DNA from: Candidatus Polarisedimenticolia bacterium
Lineage (GTDB): Bacteria > Acidobacteriota > Polarisedimenticolia > Gp22-AA2
Direction: 5' to 3'
DNA length: 64,000 nucleotides
Assembly (NCBI GenBank): GCA_036001465.1
Contig: DASYUH010000086.1
Span: 18,703-82,702, forward strand
In this document: positions 52,226-60,840 of the stretch, piece by piece
Layout: each line of letters opens with the position of its first letter
Numbering within the stretch: position 1 is the stretch's first letter
Notes under the pieces: model-generated
What the model saw: only the letters and a program-made list of their open reading frames with translations
Databases searched by the model: none
What the model was told of the DNA's origin: nothing
Position numbers and translations under genes: made by a program

Positions 52226-53548
52226 ATGAGCGCGCGACGTGTCCTGATCATGGGTGCGGCCGGAAGGGACTTCCACGACTTCAACGTCCGCTACCGCGAC
52301 CATCCGGAATTCGAGGTCGTGGGGTTCACGGCCACACAGATCCCGAACATCACCGATCGGCGCTACCCGGCGCAGCTCGCCGGCCCCCGTTACCCCGACG
52401 GCATTCCGATCTACGAGGAGGACCGGATCGAGGAGCTCATCGGCCGCCTGTCGGTCGACCTGGTCGTGTTCGCCTACTCCGACGTGTCCCACGAGCACGT
52501 GATGCACAAGGGATCGCAGGTGATCGCCGCGGGGGCCGATTTCGTCCTCATGGGATTCAACGAGACCTCCCTGAAATCGGTGAAGCCGGTCGTTTCGGTG
52601 TGCGCCGTCCGCACGGGCGCGGGCAAGAGCCAGACGACGCGCCGCGTCTGCCGCAAGCTCCTGGACCGGGGCCGGCGCGTGGTCGCCGTGAGGCATCCGA
52701 TGCCCTACGGCGATCTGGTGAAGCAGGCGGTGCAGCGCTTCGCCGCCTTCGAGGACCTGGACCGCTACGAGTGCACCATCGAGGAGCGTGAAGAGTACGA
52801 GCCGCACCTCAAGAACGGCACGGTGGTGTACGCGGGGGTCGACTACGGGGCGATCCTCAAGGAGGCGGAGCGCGAGGCAGACGTCATCGTCTGGGACGGC
52901 GGCAACAACGACCTGCCGTTCTACAAACCGGACGTCGAAATCGTCGTCGTCGATCCTCACAGGCCGGGGCACGAGCTGAGATACCACCCGGGAGAGGCGA
53001 ACCTGAGGCGCGCCTCGTGCATCGTCATCAACAAGATCGACACGGCGGACAAGCGCGGGATCGAAGAGGTCAAGGCGAACATCGCGCGCTACAATCCGAG
53101 AGCGCTCGTCATCGAGGGAGCCTCCCCCGTGACCGTGGAGGACCCGACCGCCATCCGCGGGAAGCGCGTCCTGGTGGTCGAGGACGGCCCCACCCTCACG
53201 CACGGCGAGATGGGATACGGCGCCGGGGTCATCGCCGCGCAGCGGTTCGGCGCCGCCTCGCTGGTCGATCCGCGGCCGTACGCGGTCGGATCGATCGCGG
53301 CGACGTTCAGGAAGTACCCGGGGATCGGGCCCCTCCTGCCGGCCGTCGGATATGGCGAGAAGCAGATGGACGAGCTGAAGCAGACCATCGAGAAGGTGGA
53401 CTGCGACTTGGTGCTGATCGCGACGCCCATCGACCTGCGCCGGACCATTCGCTTCGAGAGGCCGGCCCTCCGGGTGACGTACGAGCTGCAGGAAATCGGC
53501 AAGCCCGACCTGGACGACGCCCTCGACCGGCTCCCGTTCGGCTCCTAG
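52226..53548 (+). CDS. cyclic 2,3-diphosphoglycerate synthetase-like P-loop protein
   Basis: This 440-residue protein resembles the family annotated as cyclic 2,3-diphosphoglycerate synthetase. It starts RRVLIMGAAGRDFHDFN, has a P-loop-like VCAVRTGAGKSQTTR near residue 128, VRHPMPYGDL near 155, WDGGNNDLPF near 222, and a NKID-type motif (CIVINKIDTA, about 266-275). The archaeal enzyme makes a thermoprotectant, but this bacterial branch is repeatedly found beside carbamate kinase and ornithine carbamoyltransferase, as here, so it probably has another role in carbamoyl phosphate or arginine chemistry. GTPase versus ATPase use is not settled by sequence. Confidence 0.75.
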   Translation: MSARRVLIMGAAGRDFHDFNVRYRDHPEFEVVGFTATQIPNITDRRYPAQLAGPRYPDGIPIYEEDRIEELIGRLSVDLVVFAYSDVSHEHVMHKGSQVIAAGADFVLMGFNETSLKSVKPVVSVCAVRTGAGKSQTTRRVCRKLLDRGRRVVAVRHPMPYGDLVKQAVQRFAAFEDLDRYECTIEEREEYEPHLKNGTVVYAGVDYGAILKEAEREADVIVWDGGNNDLPFYKPDVEIVVVDPHRPGHELRYHPGEANLRRASCIVINKIDTADKRGIEEVKANIARYNPRALVIEGASPVTVEDPTAIRGKRVLVVEDGPTLTHGEMGYGAGVIAAQRFGAASLVDPRPYAVGSIAATFRKYPGIGPLLPAVGYGEKQMDELKQTIEKVDCDLVLIATPIDLRRTIRFERPALRVTYELQEIGKPDLDDALDRLPFGS

Positions 53549-53562
53549 GAAGGGGCCTCCGC

Positions 53563-54591
53563 ATGCCGCCGCGCGGACAACTTGCGGTCGTCGCCTTCGG
53601 CGGCAACGCCCTCATCAAGAAAGGGCAGGAGGGGACCCAGTGGGAGCAGATCGAGAACGCCCGGGAGACGGCGCACTCGCTGATTCCGATCCTCAAGGAA
53701 GGCTATCGACTGGTCCTGGTGCACGGAAACGGTCCTCAGGTCGGCAACATCCTGATCCAGGTCGAGGAGGCGGTGACGAAGGTCCCCCCCCTCTCGCTCG
53801 ACCTGTGCGTCGGCATGTCGGAGGGGAGCATCGGCTACCTTCTCGAGATCGCCCTCCTCAACGAGCTCAGGCGGAGCCGCCTGAGGCGGCCTGCCGGGGT
53901 GGTCACCCTGGTCACCGAGGTCGTCGTCGATCCGGACGATCCGGGCTTCCGGCGGCCGACCAAGCCGATCGGTCCGTTCTACCCCCGCTTCCGGGCGGAA
54001 TTCCTGATGCACAAGCAGGGATGGTCGATGGTCGAGGACGCCGGCCGCGGCTGGCGCAAGGTGGTCCCCAGCCCGAGGCCTCTCGAAGTGGTGCAGAAGG
54101 AGGCGATCCGGCGGGCGGTGGAGGACGGCAGCATCGTCATCGCGGGCGGCGGGGGCGGCATCCCGGTGTACCGGACAGGGCAGGGAGAGCTGCGGGGGGT
54201 CGAGGCGGTCATCGACAAGGACTACACGGCCGCGCTCATCGCCTCCGATCTCAAGGCCGACCTGTTCATCATCCTGACCGGCGTCGAGCAGGTGGCGATC
54301 CACTTCGGCAGGCCCGACCAGAAAGGGATCAGGCGCATGGACGTGACCGAGGCCCGGAGGCATCAGGCCGACGGACAGTTCCCCGAGGGGAGCATGGGGC
54401 CCAAGATCCGGGCGGCCATCGAGTTCGTGGAGAAAACCGGAAGGCACGTCCTGATCACCTCGGGGCCGAGGCTTCCCGACGCGATGCGGGGCCGCGCGGG
54501 CACGCTCCTCCTCGCCGCGGCGAAGGCCGCTCGTCCGGCGCGATCCGGGGCGGCGCGCCTCAAGGTGCGCGGCCGGGGGTCGGCGCGGTGA
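53563..54591 (+). CDS. arcC: carbamate kinase
   Basis: Carbamate kinase interconverts ATP + carbamate and ADP + carbamoyl phosphate, normally working in the direction of ATP formation during arginine, citrulline or ureide breakdown. The 342-residue protein has VVAFGGNALIKKGQ (residues 9-22), LVHGNGPQVGN near 52, the GGGGIPV loop near 198 and SEGSIGYLLEI. Its C-terminal tail (about 30 residues after ARRHQ...ITSGP) is Ala/Arg-rich and longer than usual. It starts 14 bases after the upstream gene and is followed 7 bases later by the carbamoyltransferase. No arginine deiminase gene is in the window. Confidence 0.93.
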   Translation: MPPRGQLAVVAFGGNALIKKGQEGTQWEQIENARETAHSLIPILKEGYRLVLVHGNGPQVGNILIQVEEAVTKVPPLSLDLCVGMSEGSIGYLLEIALLNELRRSRLRRPAGVVTLVTEVVVDPDDPGFRRPTKPIGPFYPRFRAEFLMHKQGWSMVEDAGRGWRKVVPSPRPLEVVQKEAIRRAVEDGSIVIAGGGGGIPVYRTGQGELRGVEAVIDKDYTAALIASDLKADLFIILTGVEQVAIHFGRPDQKGIRRMDVTEARRHQADGQFPEGSMGPKIRAAIEFVEKTGRHVLITSGPRLPDAMRGRAGTLLLAAAKAARPARSGAARLKVRGRGSAR

Positions 54592-54598
54592 CTCCTCC

Positions 54599-55534
54599 AT
54601 GAAGAACGCCGATCTCGTTTCGATTCATGACCTGTCGCGCGAGGAGATGACGGAGATTCTCGACCTCGCGGCGCGCATCAAGCGGGATCCGGGCGCGTTT
54701 GCGGCCACGCTTCCGAACCGGACGCTGGCGATGATCTTCGAGAAGCCCTCGCTGCGTACGCGCGTGAGCTTCGAGGCCGGCATGACCCAGCTCGGCGGCC
54801 ATGCCATCTACCTGGGACCCGCCGACATCTCGATGGGCCGGCGTGAAAGCGTGGCCGACATCGCGCGCACGCTGTCCGGCATGGCCGACGGCATCATGGC
54901 CCGGACGTTCTCGCATCAGGCGATCATCGATCTGGCGAAGCACGCCACCATCCCGGTGATCAACGGCCTGTCCGATCACTCCCACCCGTGCCAGGCGCTG
55001 GCCGATTTCCTGACGATCCGGGAGGTGCTCGGGCGCACGGAGGGGATCACCCTGGCCTACGTCGGCGACGGCAACAACGTCACCCACTCCCTGATGTACG
55101 CCGCGGCCAAGCTGGGAGCGAACGTCCGGGTCGCCACGCCGCCCGGCTACGCTCCCGACCCCGAGGTGGTGCGGCGGGCGCGTGCGGACGCGGCCGGAAG
55201 CGGCGCCACCCTGGCGATCGGACATGACGTGGACGAGGCGGTCCAGGGCGCCGACGTGGTCTACACCGACACCTGGGCGAGCATGGGGCAGGAGGCGGAG
55301 CACGACGCGCGGGTCGTCGTGTTCCGGCCGTTCCAGGTCAATGCCAGGGTCATGGCGCGCGCCGCCAAGGGGGCCATGTTCCTGCACTGCCTGCCGGCGC
55401 ACCGGGGAGAAGAGGTCACCGACGACGTCATCGAATCGGGCGCTTCGGCCGTCTTCCGGCAGGCGGCCAACCGCCTGCACGCGCAGAAGGCGGTGCTGGT
55501 CCTGCTGATGGGCGGCCAAGCGGGCATCAGGTAA
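54599..55534 (+). CDS. argF: ornithine carbamoyltransferase
   Basis: This enzyme joins carbamoyl phosphate and ornithine to give citrulline (or the reverse). The 311-residue protein has the carbamoyl-phosphate site FEKPSLRTRVSFE near residue 43, SHPCQALAD near 126, and the C-terminal catalytic loop MFLHCLPAHRGEEV near 260 with the reactive Cys. Length and motifs fit OTC. With carbamate kinase directly upstream it may act catabolically (citrulline phosphorolysis) rather than in arginine synthesis; the sequence alone does not decide. The carbamoyltransferase YgeW family is a less likely alternative. Confidence 0.92.
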   Translation: MKNADLVSIHDLSREEMTEILDLAARIKRDPGAFAATLPNRTLAMIFEKPSLRTRVSFEAGMTQLGGHAIYLGPADISMGRRESVADIARTLSGMADGIMARTFSHQAIIDLAKHATIPVINGLSDHSHPCQALADFLTIREVLGRTEGITLAYVGDGNNVTHSLMYAAAKLGANVRVATPPGYAPDPEVVRRARADAAGSGATLAIGHDVDEAVQGADVVYTDTWASMGQEAEHDARVVVFRPFQVNARVMARAAKGAMFLHCLPAHRGEEVTDDVIESGASAVFRQAANRLHAQKAVLVLLMGGQAGIR

Positions 55535-55542
55535 GATAAGAC

Positions 55543-55572
55543 TTGACAGCACTTGCCCCTGCCTGCCAAAAT
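55543..55572 (+). promoter_or_regulatory. promoter of the ribosomal protein operon
   Basis: A consensus -35 TTGACA (55543-55548) is followed after 18 bases by CAAAAT (55567-55572). It lies just after the argF stop and about 50 bases before the rplM start, the right place to drive rplM-rpsI and beyond. The leader is short, and no L13-type autoregulatory structure was recognised by eye. Confidence 0.55.
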
Positions 55573-55623
55573 GACCGACTTGCACCACAGTCTCGGGGTG
55601 CTTCCATTTGATCGCGAGGATGG

Positions 55624-56058
55624 ATGAAAACGTACGTCTGTAAGCAGGCCGAAGCGGACCGGAAGTGGATCATGGTGGATGCGGACGGCCAGACGCTCGG
55701 CCGCCTGTCCACGTTCGTGGCCCGAATCCTGATGGGGAAGCACCGCCCCACGTACACGCCGTTCGCCGACGCGGGCGACTTCGTGGTGGTCATCAACGCG
55801 GGCAGGGTCCGCCTGACGGGCCGCAAACTGGAGAAGAAGCTCTACCGCTGGCATACCGGCTACCCCGGAGGCCTCAAGGAGGTCCCGGCGGGGAAGATGC
55901 TCAAGGCCCATCCCACGCGCGTGATCGAGTGGTCGGTGAAAGGCATGCTGCCGAAGGGAAGCCTCGGCCGAAAGCTCGGCACGAAGCTCAAGGTCTACCC
56001 CGGGCCCCAGCATCCGCACCAGGCCCAGAAACCCGAGACCGTTGCCATCCCGGCCTGA
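55624..56058 (+). CDS. rplM: 50S ribosomal protein L13
   Basis: L13 is an early-assembly protein of the large subunit. The 144-residue protein has the family core [25 protein letters not shown], the conserved [13 protein letters not shown] segment ([12 protein letters not shown]), and [17 protein letters not shown], followed by the usual C-terminal HPHQAQKPE region. The ATG at 55624 is preceded by GAGGA. It pairs with rpsI downstream, an almost universal gene pair. Confidence 0.97.
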   Translation: MKTYVCKQAEADRKWIMVDADGQTLGRLSTFVARILMGKHRPTYTPFADAGDFVVVINAGRVRLTGRKLEKKLYRWHTGYPGGLKEVPAGKMLKAHPTRVIEWSVKGMLPKGSLGRKLGTKLKVYPGPQHPHQAQKPETVAIPA

Positions 56059-56080
56059 GGCCGGATCGGAGGTTCGAGGC

Positions 56081-56473
56081 ATGGCGGCTGTGCAGTTCTA
56101 CTCGACGGGACGACGCAAGACCGCGACGGCGCGGGTCTACCTGCGTCCCGGCGCGGGCAACCTGGTGGTCAACCGGCGCCCGATCGACGCCTACTTCCAT
56201 ACCGACGCGCTGAAGCGCGTGGTGCGTGAGCCTCTGGCCCTCACCGAGACCGCGGAGAAGTTCGACGTCCTGGTCAACGTGGCGGGCGGCGGCGAGGCGG
56301 GCCAGGCCGGAGCCATCCGGCACGGCATCGCCCGCGCCCTCGTGCTGTTCGAGCCGGCGCTCAGGGGGCGGCTGAAGGAGGCCGGCTTCCTGACGCGCGA
56401 CTCGCGCGTGAAGGAACGGAAGAAATACGGGCAGCGCGGAGCGCGGGCCCGCTTCCAGTATTCGAAGCGTTAG
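56081..56473 (+). CDS. rpsI: 30S ribosomal protein S9
   Basis: S9 sits in the head of the small subunit, and its C-terminal tail touches P-site tRNA. The 130-residue protein has [21 protein letters not shown] at the start, [23 protein letters not shown] in the middle and the highly conserved C-terminus [16 protein letters not shown] ending in Lys-Arg. The ATG at 56081 has GGAGG 8 bases upstream. It lies 22 bases after rplM. Confidence 0.98.
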   Translation: MAAVQFYSTGRRKTATARVYLRPGAGNLVVNRRPIDAYFHTDALKRVVREPLALTETAEKFDVLVNVAGGGEAGQAGAIRHGIARALVLFEPALRGRLKEAGFLTRDSRVKERKKYGQRGARARFQYSKR

Positions 56474-56497
56474 AGCATCCATGACAGGAGGGACGAT

Positions 56498-57490
56498 TTG
56501 ACGGCGGTCACGATGAAGGAGCTTCTGGAGGCCGGGGTCCACTTCGGGCACCAGACCAAGCGTTGGAACCCGAAGATGCGCGAGTTCATCTTCGGCCAGA
56601 GAAACGGCATCTACATCATCAATCTCCAGAAGACCCTCATCAAGTTCCGCGAGGCGATCGACTTCGTCCAGCAGGTGTCGGTGCAGGGCGGCGCCCTCCT
56701 CTTCGTCGGCACCAAGCGCCAGGCCCAGGAGGCGGTCGCCGAGGAGGCGACCCGCGTCGGCATGCCGTTCGTGAACCAGCGCTGGCTGGGCGGCACGCTC
56801 ACCAACTACCGCACGATCAAGAAGCGCATCGAGCGGCTGCGCTGGCTCGAGACCTTCCTGCAGAATCCGGTGGAAGGCCGCTACACGAAGAAGGAGCTGC
56901 TGCAGCTCGAGAAGGAGCGGGTGAAGCTGGCCAAGGTCCTGACGGGCATCAAGACGCTCGATCGCCTGCCCGACGCCCTGTTCATCATCGATCCGAAGAA
57001 GGAGCACATCGCCGTCCAGGAGGCCAGGAAGCTCGACATCCCCGTGGTGGCGGTGGTGGACACCAACTGCGACCCGGAGGATATCGACTACCCGATCCCG
57101 GGCAACGACGACGCGATCCGCGCCATCAAGCTGTTCGCGTCCCGGATCGCGGACGCCATCCTGGAAGGACGCAGCGTCTACGAGAAGCAGGCGGGCGAGC
57201 AGGAAACCGCGGAGGCCGCCCTCATCGCCGCGGGAGGGGGAGGCGTGATGGTCGCGGGGATGCCGGCGCTCGGCGACGAGGCCGCCGGAGCGCGACACGC
57301 GCGCCGCGCGGCTGCCGGTGAGAGCCGCCGGCCCGCGCCGCGCCGGAGGCCCGCGGCACCCCGGCCGGCGCAGCCGGCGGCGGAGTCCGCGGCTCCCGAC
57401 GGAGGCGAGCCGGAAGCCGAGACGGTGAACGTCGAGGGGGGCGCGGAGCGCAAGGCCGCCGCTCCCGGCGACCGAGCCGTCACGGAATAG
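56498..57490 (+). CDS. rpsB: 30S ribosomal protein S2 with C-terminal extension
   Basis: S2 is needed for binding of S1 and mRNA to the small subunit. Residues 1-235 are a normal S2: [49 protein letters not shown], and [31 protein letters not shown]. Residues about 236-330 are an unusual Ala/Pro/Arg/Gly-rich tail with acidic parts, longer than the typical 250-residue protein. The start is a TTG at 56498, chosen because AGGAGGG lies 5 bases before it; the ATG at 56513 would be 20 bases away. tsf follows, as in most bacteria. Confidence 0.97.
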   Translation: MTAVTMKELLEAGVHFGHQTKRWNPKMREFIFGQRNGIYIINLQKTLIKFREAIDFVQQVSVQGGALLFVGTKRQAQEAVAEEATRVGMPFVNQRWLGGTLTNYRTIKKRIERLRWLETFLQNPVEGRYTKKELLQLEKERVKLAKVLTGIKTLDRLPDALFIIDPKKEHIAVQEARKLDIPVVAVVDTNCDPEDIDYPIPGNDDAIRAIKLFASRIADAILEGRSVYEKQAGEQETAEAALIAAGGGGVMVAGMPALGDEAAGARHARRAAAGESRRPAPRRRPAAPRPAQPAAESAAPDGGEPEAETVNVEGGAERKAAAPGDRAVTE

Positions 57491-57554
57491 GCCGGATCGG
57501 ATTCCTGTCCCCGCCGCACGCCCGCCCAGCCGCAGCGAAATCGAGGAGGAGTGG

Positions 57555-58184
57555 ATGGACATCACCGCGTCACTGGTCAAGGAGCTCCGCGAAAAGAGCG
57601 GCGCGCCGATGATGGATTGCAAGTCGGCGCTGGTCGAGGCCGAGGGGGACCTGGAGCGCGCCCACAAGATCCTGAGGCAGAAGGGACAGGCGACCGCCTC
57701 GAAGCGATCGGCCAAGGCGACGAGCGAGGGTGCGGTCTCGGCCTACATCCACGCCGGCGGGCGGATCGGGGTCCTGATCGAAGTGAACTGCGAGACCGAT
57801 TTCGTCGCCCGGACGGCCGACTTTCAGACGCTCACCAAGGACCTGGCGATGCACATCGCCGCCTCCGAGCCGAAAGCGGTGGACCGGGACGAAGTGACCG
57901 AGAGCGTCCTGAACGAGGAGCGCGAGATCTACCGGCAGCAGGCCGCGGCCACGGGGAAGCCGCCGGCCGTGATCGAGAAGATCGTCGCCGGGCGGATGGA
58001 GAAGTTCTACCAGGAGTTCTGCCTTCTCGAGCAGCCGTTCGTGCGCGATCCCAACCTGACGGTCAGGGACGTCATCAACGCGGTCATCGCCAAGACGGGC
58101 GAGAACATCCGGGTCAAGCGGTTCGCGCGTTTCGTGCTGGGCCAGGACGGCGCGCCGAAGGGAACGGGGCACACGTCGCGCTAG
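57555..58184 (+). CDS. tsf: elongation factor Ts (short form)
   Basis: EF-Ts exchanges GDP for GTP on EF-Tu. The 209-residue protein has the N-terminal UBA-like domain and the EF-Tu contact ([21 protein letters not shown]), then [27 protein letters not shown], the conserved core. It is shorter than the roughly 280-residue E. coli protein, having a single half-length core like Thermus and several other lineages. The strong GAGGAGGAG before the ATG supports this start. It follows rpsB, and tuf lies 6 kb downstream. Confidence 0.97.
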   Translation: MDITASLVKELREKSGAPMMDCKSALVEAEGDLERAHKILRQKGQATASKRSAKATSEGAVSAYIHAGGRIGVLIEVNCETDFVARTADFQTLTKDLAMHIAASEPKAVDRDEVTESVLNEEREIYRQQAAATGKPPAVIEKIVAGRMEKFYQEFCLLEQPFVRDPNLTVRDVINAVIAKTGENIRVKRFARFVLGQDGAPKGTGHTSR

Positions 58185-58252
58185 GACACACTCCCAGGCG
58201 TCGTCCAGGAGCGCGCGGCACGGACCATACCCGAATGGGGCAGGCTCCCAGC

Positions 58253-58972
58253 GTGGCCAAGCAGCCGAGATACCGCCGCATCCTTCTCAAGCTCTCCGGC
58301 GAAGCCCTCATGGGCGCGAAGCCGTTCGGCTTCGAGTTCGACGTGGTCCGCTCCATCGCCGAGCAGGTGCGCGAGGTGCACGGCCTGGGCGTCGAGGTCG
58401 CCATGGTCATCGGCGGCGGCAACATCTATCGCGGCCTGGCCGGCGCGACCAACGGCATCGATCGCGTGACCGGCGATCACATGGGCATGCTGGCCACGGT
58501 GATCAACTCCCTGGCGATGCAGGACGCCCTCGAAAAGCTCGACGTCCACACGCGCGTGCTGTCGGCCATCGAGATCCGCCAGGTGGCCGAGCCGTACATC
58601 CGCCGCCGCGCCATGCGCCATCTCGAGAAGGGGCGCGTCGTGATCATCGCCGCCGGCACCGGGAACCCGTTCTTCACGACCGATTCGGCCGCCGCCCTCC
58701 GGGCCATGGAGGTCAAGGCGGAGGTGATTCTCAAGGCCACCCAGGTGGACGGCATCTACTCGGCCGATCCCAAGAAGAACCCGAAGGCGCAGAAATTCGA
58801 GGCGATCACCTATCTCGAGGTCCTGGAAAAGGGCCTGAAAGTCATGGACGCAACGGCCATTTCCCTGTGCATGGACAACCATCTGCCGATCATCGTCTTC
58901 AATCTCGGCGTGCGCGGCAACATCCTGCGCGCCGTCACGGGGGAGAAAATCGGTTCGATCGTGAAGGAGTGA
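58253..58972 (+). CDS. pyrH: UMP kinase
   Basis: PyrH phosphorylates UMP to UDP in pyrimidine synthesis; the bacterial hexamer is unrelated to eukaryotic UMP kinase. The roughly 239-residue protein has [13 protein letters not shown] at its start, [11 protein letters not shown] near residue 45, [19 protein letters not shown] near 68, and [17 protein letters not shown] near 138. The GTG at 58253 gives the usual [17 protein letters not shown] start with GGGGCAGG upstream; an in-frame ATG at 58235 with a poorer site is the alternative. The rpsB-tsf-pyrH-frr order is classic. Confidence 0.96.
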   Translation: MAKQPRYRRILLKLSGEALMGAKPFGFEFDVVRSIAEQVREVHGLGVEVAMVIGGGNIYRGLAGATNGIDRVTGDHMGMLATVINSLAMQDALEKLDVHTRVLSAIEIRQVAEPYIRRRAMRHLEKGRVVIIAAGTGNPFFTTDSAAALRAMEVKAEVILKATQVDGIYSADPKKNPKAQKFEAITYLEVLEKGLKVMDATAISLCMDNHLPIIVFNLGVRGNILRAVTGEKIGSIVKE

Positions 58973-58975
58973 GCC

Positions 58976-59536
58976 ATGATGGTCAACGAGATCAACCAGA
59001 AGGCGCAGAAAAAGATGAACGAGACCGTCGAGCACACGCGGAAGGAGCTGACGGCGATCCGGACCGGGCGGGCCTCGCTCTCCATCCTGGACGGCATCAC
59101 CGTCGAATACTATGGCACGCCGACGCCGCTCAACCAGGTTGCGACCCTGACCGTCCCCGACCCCACGCTGATCGTGGCCCAGCCGTGGGACGTGACGCTG
59201 ATCCCGAAGATCGAAAAGTCGATCCGGGCATCCGACCTGGGGCTGAACCCGGCGAACGACGGCAAGGTCGTGCGCATCCCTATCCCTCCGCTCACGGAGG
59301 AGAGGCGCAAGCAGCTGGCGCGCAAGGTGCATGAGATCGCGGAGCACGGGCGCACCGCGATTCGCCTGGAGCGGCGGGACGCCAACGAAGCGCTCAAGAA
59401 GCTCCTGAAGGAGAAGAAGATCTCGGAAGACGACGAGAAGCGCGGTCTCGACCTGGTGCAGAAACAGACCGATCTGCACATCCAGCAGATCGACGAGCTG
59501 TCGAAGCACAAGGAAGACGAGATCCTGAAGATCTGA
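58976..59536 (+). CDS. frr: ribosome recycling factor
   Basis: RRF splits post-termination ribosomes together with EF-G. The 186-residue protein has the three-helix bundle with KELTAIRTGRASLSILDGI and the beta domain VEYYGTPTPLNQVATLTVPDP, then the long C-terminal helices (EERRKQLARKVHEIAEHGRTAIR). Two adjacent ATGs (58976, 58979) are possible; AAGGAG lies 6 bases before the first. It is 3 bases after pyrH and precedes ispD. Confidence 0.97.
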   Translation: MMVNEINQKAQKKMNETVEHTRKELTAIRTGRASLSILDGITVEYYGTPTPLNQVATLTVPDPTLIVAQPWDVTLIPKIEKSIRASDLGLNPANDGKVVRIPIPPLTEERRKQLARKVHEIAEHGRTAIRLERRDANEALKKLLKEKKISEDDEKRGLDLVQKQTDLHIQQIDELSKHKEDEILKI

Positions 59537-59579
59537 TCGCCGTCCCCGACGCCGGGACTCTCCGGCCACTCCGGATCCC

Positions 59580-60275
59580 ATGACTGTCGCCGCCATCCTC
59601 GTCGCCGCGGGCCGCGGCGCCCGCATGGGGGCCGACCGGCCCAAGGCGTTCCTGCGCCTGGGCGGGACGACCCTCCTGGAGCGGGCCCTTCGCGCCTTCA
59701 CCTCCCACCCGGGGATCGGGCGCGTCGTCGTGGCGGTGCCGGATCCCGGGGAGGCCGGTCGAGAGCTCGGCCCGTCCGCTTCGGGGGTCCTCCTGGTGCG
59801 CGGCGGGGCGGAGCGCCAGGATTCGGTGCGGCTGGCCCTCGAGGCGCTCCGCCCCTCCGAGGCGGACATCGTCCTGGTGCACGACGCCGCGCGGCCGCTG
59901 GTGTCGCGCGAGCTCATCGATGCGGTGATCGCGGCGGCCCGCGAGCACGGCGCCGCGGTGCCGGTGGTCGCCCCGGCCGAGACGATCAAACGGCTGGCCG
60001 GAGACGGACACATCGAGGGGACCCTCCCGCGCGAGACGCTGCGTCTGGCGCAGACGCCGCAGGGGTTCCGCACCGCGTGGCTGCGGGAGGCCCACGCGCT
60101 CGCCGCCCGCGACGGATTCAGGGGGACCGACGACGCGGCGCTGGTCGAGAGGTCGGGAATCAGGCCCGCGACCGTCCCGGGATCTCCGGGAAACCTCAAG
60201 ATCACCACGCCCCTGGATCTCGTCCTGGCCGAGACCCTGCTCGCCGGCCCGGCATCTGGAGAAGACCATGGCTAG
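59580..60275 (+). CDS. ispD: 2-C-methyl-D-erythritol 4-phosphate cytidylyltransferase
   Basis: IspD makes CDP-methylerythritol in the MEP pathway to isoprenoids. The 231-residue protein has the nucleotide-binding start AAILVAAGRGARMGADRPKAF, the VLVHDAARPLVS motif near residue 100 and QTPQGFR near 160, followed by DDAALVE. Its last bases overlap ispF by 8. The pathway supplies undecaprenyl phosphate, which the glycan cluster and cell wall use. Its place after frr instead of uppS-cdsA is a local arrangement. Confidence 0.95.
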   Translation: MTVAAILVAAGRGARMGADRPKAFLRLGGTTLLERALRAFTSHPGIGRVVVAVPDPGEAGRELGPSASGVLLVRGGAERQDSVRLALEALRPSEADIVLVHDAARPLVSRELIDAVIAAAREHGAAVPVVAPAETIKRLAGDGHIEGTLPRETLRLAQTPQGFRTAWLREAHALAARDGFRGTDDAALVERSGIRPATVPGSPGNLKITTPLDLVLAETLLAGPASGEDHG

Positions 60276-60840
60276 CCCACGACCGGCACGAATCGGCGGG
60301 ACCCGAGCCACATCCTCGCGCCCGCGGCCCCGGCAGGCGATCACCGCACCGTCCCCGCAGCTGCGCATCGGCTGTGGCGCCGACGCGCACGCGCTCCGTC
60401 CCGGGCGCCGCCTGGTGCTCGGAGGGATCGAGATCCCGCACCCCCTGGGCCTCGCGGGACATTCCGACGCGGACGTCCTGTCGCACGCCCTGTGCGACGC
60501 CCTGCTCGGGGCCCTCGGCCTGCCCGACATGGGGACGCGCTTCCCCGACTCCGACGAGACCTTGAGGGGCCGCTCGAGCCTGTTCTTCCTGCAGGACGTT
60601 ATGCGCGAGGCCCGGGAGCGCGGGTTCGAGATCGTCAACGTCGACACGGTGGTCCTGGCCGAGGCCCCGCGCCTGCAGCGGCACCTCGAGTCGATCCGCG
60701 CCTCTCTGGCTGCGGCTCTTGGCGTGCCTCCCGCCTCCGTCGGCCTGAAGGCCAAGCGTCTCGAAGGACTGGGGGCCGTCGGCCGCCGGGAGGGAATCAT
60801 GGCGCAGGCGGTGGCCCTGCTTTCGGGCCCCCGCGCATGA
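60268..60840 (+). CDS. ispF: 2-C-methyl-D-erythritol 2,4-cyclodiphosphate synthase
   Basis: IspF cyclises CDP-ME-2-phosphate in the MEP pathway. The 190-residue protein has about 30 extra N-terminal residues (Arg/Pro/Ala-rich), then RIGCGADAHAL with the Asp/His metal ligands, LAGHSDADVLSHAL (second His ligand), FPDSDE and the C-terminal TxxxGxxGR-like loop (GLGAVGRREGI). The ATG at 60268 has GGAGAAG just upstream, so the extension is probably real. It overlaps both ispD and gltX (ATGA at 60837). Confidence 0.94.
   Translation: MASPRPARIGGTRATSSRPRPRQAITAPSPQLRIGCGADAHALRPGRRLVLGGIEIPHPLGLAGHSDADVLSHALCDALLGALGLPDMGTRFPDSDETLRGRSSLFFLQDVMREARERGFEIVNVDTVVLAEAPRLQRHLESIRASLAAALGVPPASVGLKAKRLEGLGAVGRREGIMAQAVALLSGPRA

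Noticed and set aside
51960..52229. Alternative-frame open frame overlapping the end of the short FimT gene
   Set aside because: Its translation has no pilin-like or other recognisable pattern, so it does not repair the FimT C-terminus, and no Shine-Dalgarno precedes it.
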